From the IMG/VR virus record IMGVR_UViG_3300036766_000109, positions 1 through 32,115 of that record: 32,115 nucleotides of DNA; one strand, given 5' to 3'. A program made the translations under genes and the position numbers. Positions 30,499 through 32,115 of the stretch are shown here, piece after piece. The DNA comes from a virus. The stretch's first letter is position 1. Every line of letters begins with the position of its first letter. The notes under the pieces were generated by a model, which was not told the DNA's origin, did no database searches, and was given only the letters and a program-made list of their open reading frames with translations.

Positions 30499-30529
30499 AA
30501 TATCATAATAATATAACAGAAAGGTATTG

Positions 30530-30736
30530 ATGGAAGAAATGCAATATTATAAAAAGAGCATTGAAAGAATAATGAAGAGGGAATTCCTGACTAAGAGTGT
30601 TCTATGCCTTAGGATAGATATTACCTACAACACATTACAGAAGCTCTTTGATGGAGATAATGAGATGAAACCTTTGAGTAAGATGAAGATTAAGAAGTTT
30701 GTGGATGAGTATGAGGCATCAAATGGAAACAAATGA
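30530..30736 (+). CDS. Small HTH-like putative regulator
   Basis: A 68-residue product. The segment REFLTKSVLCLRIDITYNTLQKLFDGDNEMKPLSKMKIKKFVDEYE has the layout of a compact helix-turn-helix domain: a helix, then IDITYNTLQKLFDG as turn plus recognition helix, then a hydrophobic helix. Charged and small, it could be a Cro-like repressor acting on the divergent promoters beside it. The match is weaker than to a canonical Cro/CI domain. ATG at 30530 follows AAAGG 6 bases upstream. It overlaps the second ERF gene by 14 bases. Confidence 0.6.
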   Translation: MEEMQYYKKSIERIMKREFLTKSVLCLRIDITYNTLQKLFDGDNEMKPLSKMKIKKFVDEYEASNGNK

Positions 30737-31352
30737 CATCAAAACCCACCTCATGTCTGATGATATAAGACAACTGGCTCAGGCATTCTTACAAGCTAAG
30801 ATGCTGATGGGTGGCGCTAAGAAGAACTCAAAGAGCAATCTTCATAAGTATGCCAATCTTGGAGCTGTCTATGATGCGGTAGAGGAATCGCTCCACCAAC
30901 ATAACATCTTTATTTGGCACTTTGCTGACAGATTGGATGATGGTGAGTTAGTACTGCATACCAGATTGATTCATGCCCCTACGGGCCAATTTGTGCAGGA
31001 TACGCGTGTATTAAAGAGTGAGAAGCCAGGCAACCAGGGAATGGGCTCAGCCAATACCTATATGAGAAGATATGCAGTGCTATCGCTATGTGCTCTTGAG
31101 ACAGAGGATGATGATGGAGAGGAGGAACGTAAGTATATAGAGAAGCATGGTCCCAAGAAAGAATATGCAGCTCCTGTTAATGATGTTCCTATAACACAAC
31201 AACACATAACTGAACTGCAATCATTGATAAAGGCTCATCCAGAAGCAACAGCTTTATGGTCTAAGATCAAGAGCTATAACAACATATCTGATCTACATGA
31301 GCTCACTGAGCATCAGTATAACGGTATCATGAAGAACACATTTAAGAGATAG
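30723..31352 (+). CDS. ERF-family single-strand annealing protein 2
   Basis: A 209-residue product. Residues 13-24 (DDIRQLAQAFLQAK), 38-57 (SNLHKYANLGAVYDAVEESL), 63-93 (FIWHFADRLDDGELVLHTRLIHAPTGQFVQD) and 107-132 (MGSANTYMRRYAVLSLCALETEDDDG) follow the ERF pattern closely: KYANLxxVxxAVxxxL, TxLxHxxTGxxV, GSAxTYxRRYxLxxLxxLxxDDDD. It anneals single strands in recombination. The C-terminus (ITQQHITELQSLIKAHPEATALWSKIKSYNNISDLHEL) resembles the helical tail of ERF proteins. The ATG at 30723, with GAGG 6 bases upstream, is preferred over upstream ATGs that lie within the HTH gene. It is only distantly like the ERF at 28899-29576. Confidence 0.85.
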   Translation: METNDIKTHLMSDDIRQLAQAFLQAKMLMGGAKKNSKSNLHKYANLGAVYDAVEESLHQHNIFIWHFADRLDDGELVLHTRLIHAPTGQFVQDTRVLKSEKPGNQGMGSANTYMRRYAVLSLCALETEDDDGEEERKYIEKHGPKKEYAAPVNDVPITQQHITELQSLIKAHPEATALWSKIKSYNNISDLHELTEHQYNGIMKNTFKR

Positions 31353-31354
31353 AT

Positions 31355-31693
31355 ATGAAGCAAATAATACTGATTCTCCATATGGTGAGTGGCAATATTC
31401 TTGAGATATCTACTCCTGATGATGTTAATAATATCAGGGAATGCTTGCTCTCTAAGGAACGATATCTTTGTAACAGAATAGCACCCATATGGTGCCGTCC
31501 TGGTAAAGCGGGAGAGTATTGTTGCACTATTGATGGATGCCTAACTCACATCAATATGAGCAAAGTGGAGTACATAGAAGAGAAGATTATTGAGCACCAT
31601 GATAAGTCAAGTGAAGATAGTTTCTTTGATCTCCATGAGGCTGCTGGATCTAAATGGTGGGAATCTATAGATAGCAATAAGGGTAAAGAATGA
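31355..31693 (+). CDS. Unknown protein downstream of ERF 2
   Basis: A 112-residue soluble product (MKQIILILHMVSGNILEISTPDDVNNIRECLLSKERYLCNRIAPIWCRPGKAGEYCCTIDGCLTHINMSKVEYIEEK...). Four Cys lie in the middle (C43, C52, and the CC pair with C66 nearby) but no zinc pattern is clear. The tail is acidic. No family recognised. The ATG is two bases after the ERF stop, and the gene end overlaps the next start (ATGA), so this is one operon. Confidence 0.65.
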   Translation: MKQIILILHMVSGNILEISTPDDVNNIRECLLSKERYLCNRIAPIWCRPGKAGEYCCTIDGCLTHINMSKVEYIEEKIIEHHDKSSEDSFFDLHEAAGSKWWESIDSNKGKE

Positions 31694-31980
31694 AGTGGAT
31701 CAAAACAACTGAACAACTACCAGAACATGATAGTAGTGTATTAATTGTTATAAGAAAGATATCTGATGATCAAGAATGTATTATGTTTACGAGTATATTC
31801 GAGATAATTAATAAAAAAGTACCGGTTCAAGAAGGATGCAAAAGAAAAGTTTTGAAACAGGAGCCTGCTTTCTATGTTTGGACACAAGAAGGAGAGTTTT
31901 ACGTAATTCCATCCGGCGTTTCTCATTGGATATATGTACGCGACATTCCCAAACCAACCCTGATTGATCTGTTGACCTAA
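31690..31980 (+). CDS. DUF551-like protein
   Basis: A 96-residue product. MKWIKTTEQLPEHDSSVLIVIRK at the start and GVSHWIYVRDIPKPT at the end fit the DUF551 layout (WIxxxExLPExxxxVLVxx ... VTHWxPLPxPP), a small domain common in phages whose role is unknown. Overlaps the previous gene by ATGA and ends the rightward operon. Confidence 0.75.
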   Translation: MKWIKTTEQLPEHDSSVLIVIRKISDDQECIMFTSIFEIINKKVPVQEGCKRKVLKQEPAFYVWTQEGEFYVIPSGVSHWIYVRDIPKPTLIDLLT

Positions 31981-32034
31981 GATTCACGATGGGTTAGAGT
32001 ACCCGATATAAATTGAAATAAATATTAAAACGAT

Positions 32035-32076
32035 AAGACCCGGCATGTAGCCAGGTCTTTAAAGTTTTACGCAAGT
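32035..32076 (+). terminator. Terminator after rightward early operon
   Basis: AAGACC (32035-32040) with GGTCTT (32054-32059), and GGC/GCC inside it (32042-32044 with 32050-32052), form a stem with one C-A mismatch and a 5-base loop, followed by TAAAGTTTT. It ends the rightward early operon. The sequence from 31981 to the window end shows no gene. Confidence 0.65.
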
Positions 32077-32115
32077 TCCCTGTATATACAAACAAGCCTG
32101 GAACGAAGCGTTTGA

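Noticed and set aside
31981-32115. Possible tRNA or gene start at the right edge
   Set aside because: Only the terminator hairpin is convincing; no cloverleaf or start with ribosome site found.

Overview
The window is a contiguous stretch of an AT-rich, tailed double-stranded DNA phage (Caudoviricetes) or a prophage of that type. The gene set points to a short-tailed, podovirus-like virion: a terminase large subunit (cut by the left edge), a P22-type portal, a scaffold-like coiled-coil protein, an N4-gp56-type major capsid protein, a head-tail adaptor, a large tail protein and internal/ejection-like proteins. The host cannot be named from the sequence. Signal peptides on two accessory proteins and clean Shine-Dalgarno sites show only that it is a bacterium.

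Layout. Positions 3-5929 hold the terminase end, portal, a run of very small basic proteins and the scaffold. Positions 5930-6283 are an intergenic control region with two hairpin terminators, candidate promoters and a structured leader. Positions 6284-8208 hold the capsid gene, broken into three exons by two group I introns (6317-6530 and 6785-7550). P1, P10, P7, P8 and P9 pairings can be read directly and splicing restores one 314-residue frame. The second intron carries a LAGLIDADG homing endonuclease on the opposite strand. Positions 8218-18102 are virion, adaptor, tail and ejection-type genes. Positions 18103-18485 are a leftward mini-operon inside the late region: a ribbon-helix-helix regulator and small membrane peptides, one of which seems to need a -1 frameshift. 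Positions 18597-28026 are a battery of modular tail-fibre genes interrupted by an HNH endonuclease. That insertion ends in an exact 15-bp copy of the end of the preceding fibre gene.

The late block ends at a hairpin terminator near 28076-28132, where it meets a leftward operon (30399 to 28142). That operon encodes a small Cys-rich protein, an unknown protein, two overlapping single-span membrane peptides, an ERF-family annealing protein, a secreted protein and a small unknown protein. A divergent promoter region (30400-30529) with an inverted repeat separates it from a rightward operon (30530-31980) with a small HTH-like protein, a second ERF-family protein, an unknown protein and a DUF551-like protein. 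A terminator lies at 32035-32059.

How it works together: the left two thirds build and package the virion and provide receptor binding. The right end looks like the edge of the early recombination/regulation region. No replication enzyme, integrase or recognisable endolysin is in the window. Selfish or accessory elements (two introns, two homing-type endonucleases, one moron-like operon) sit in or between conserved structural genes.
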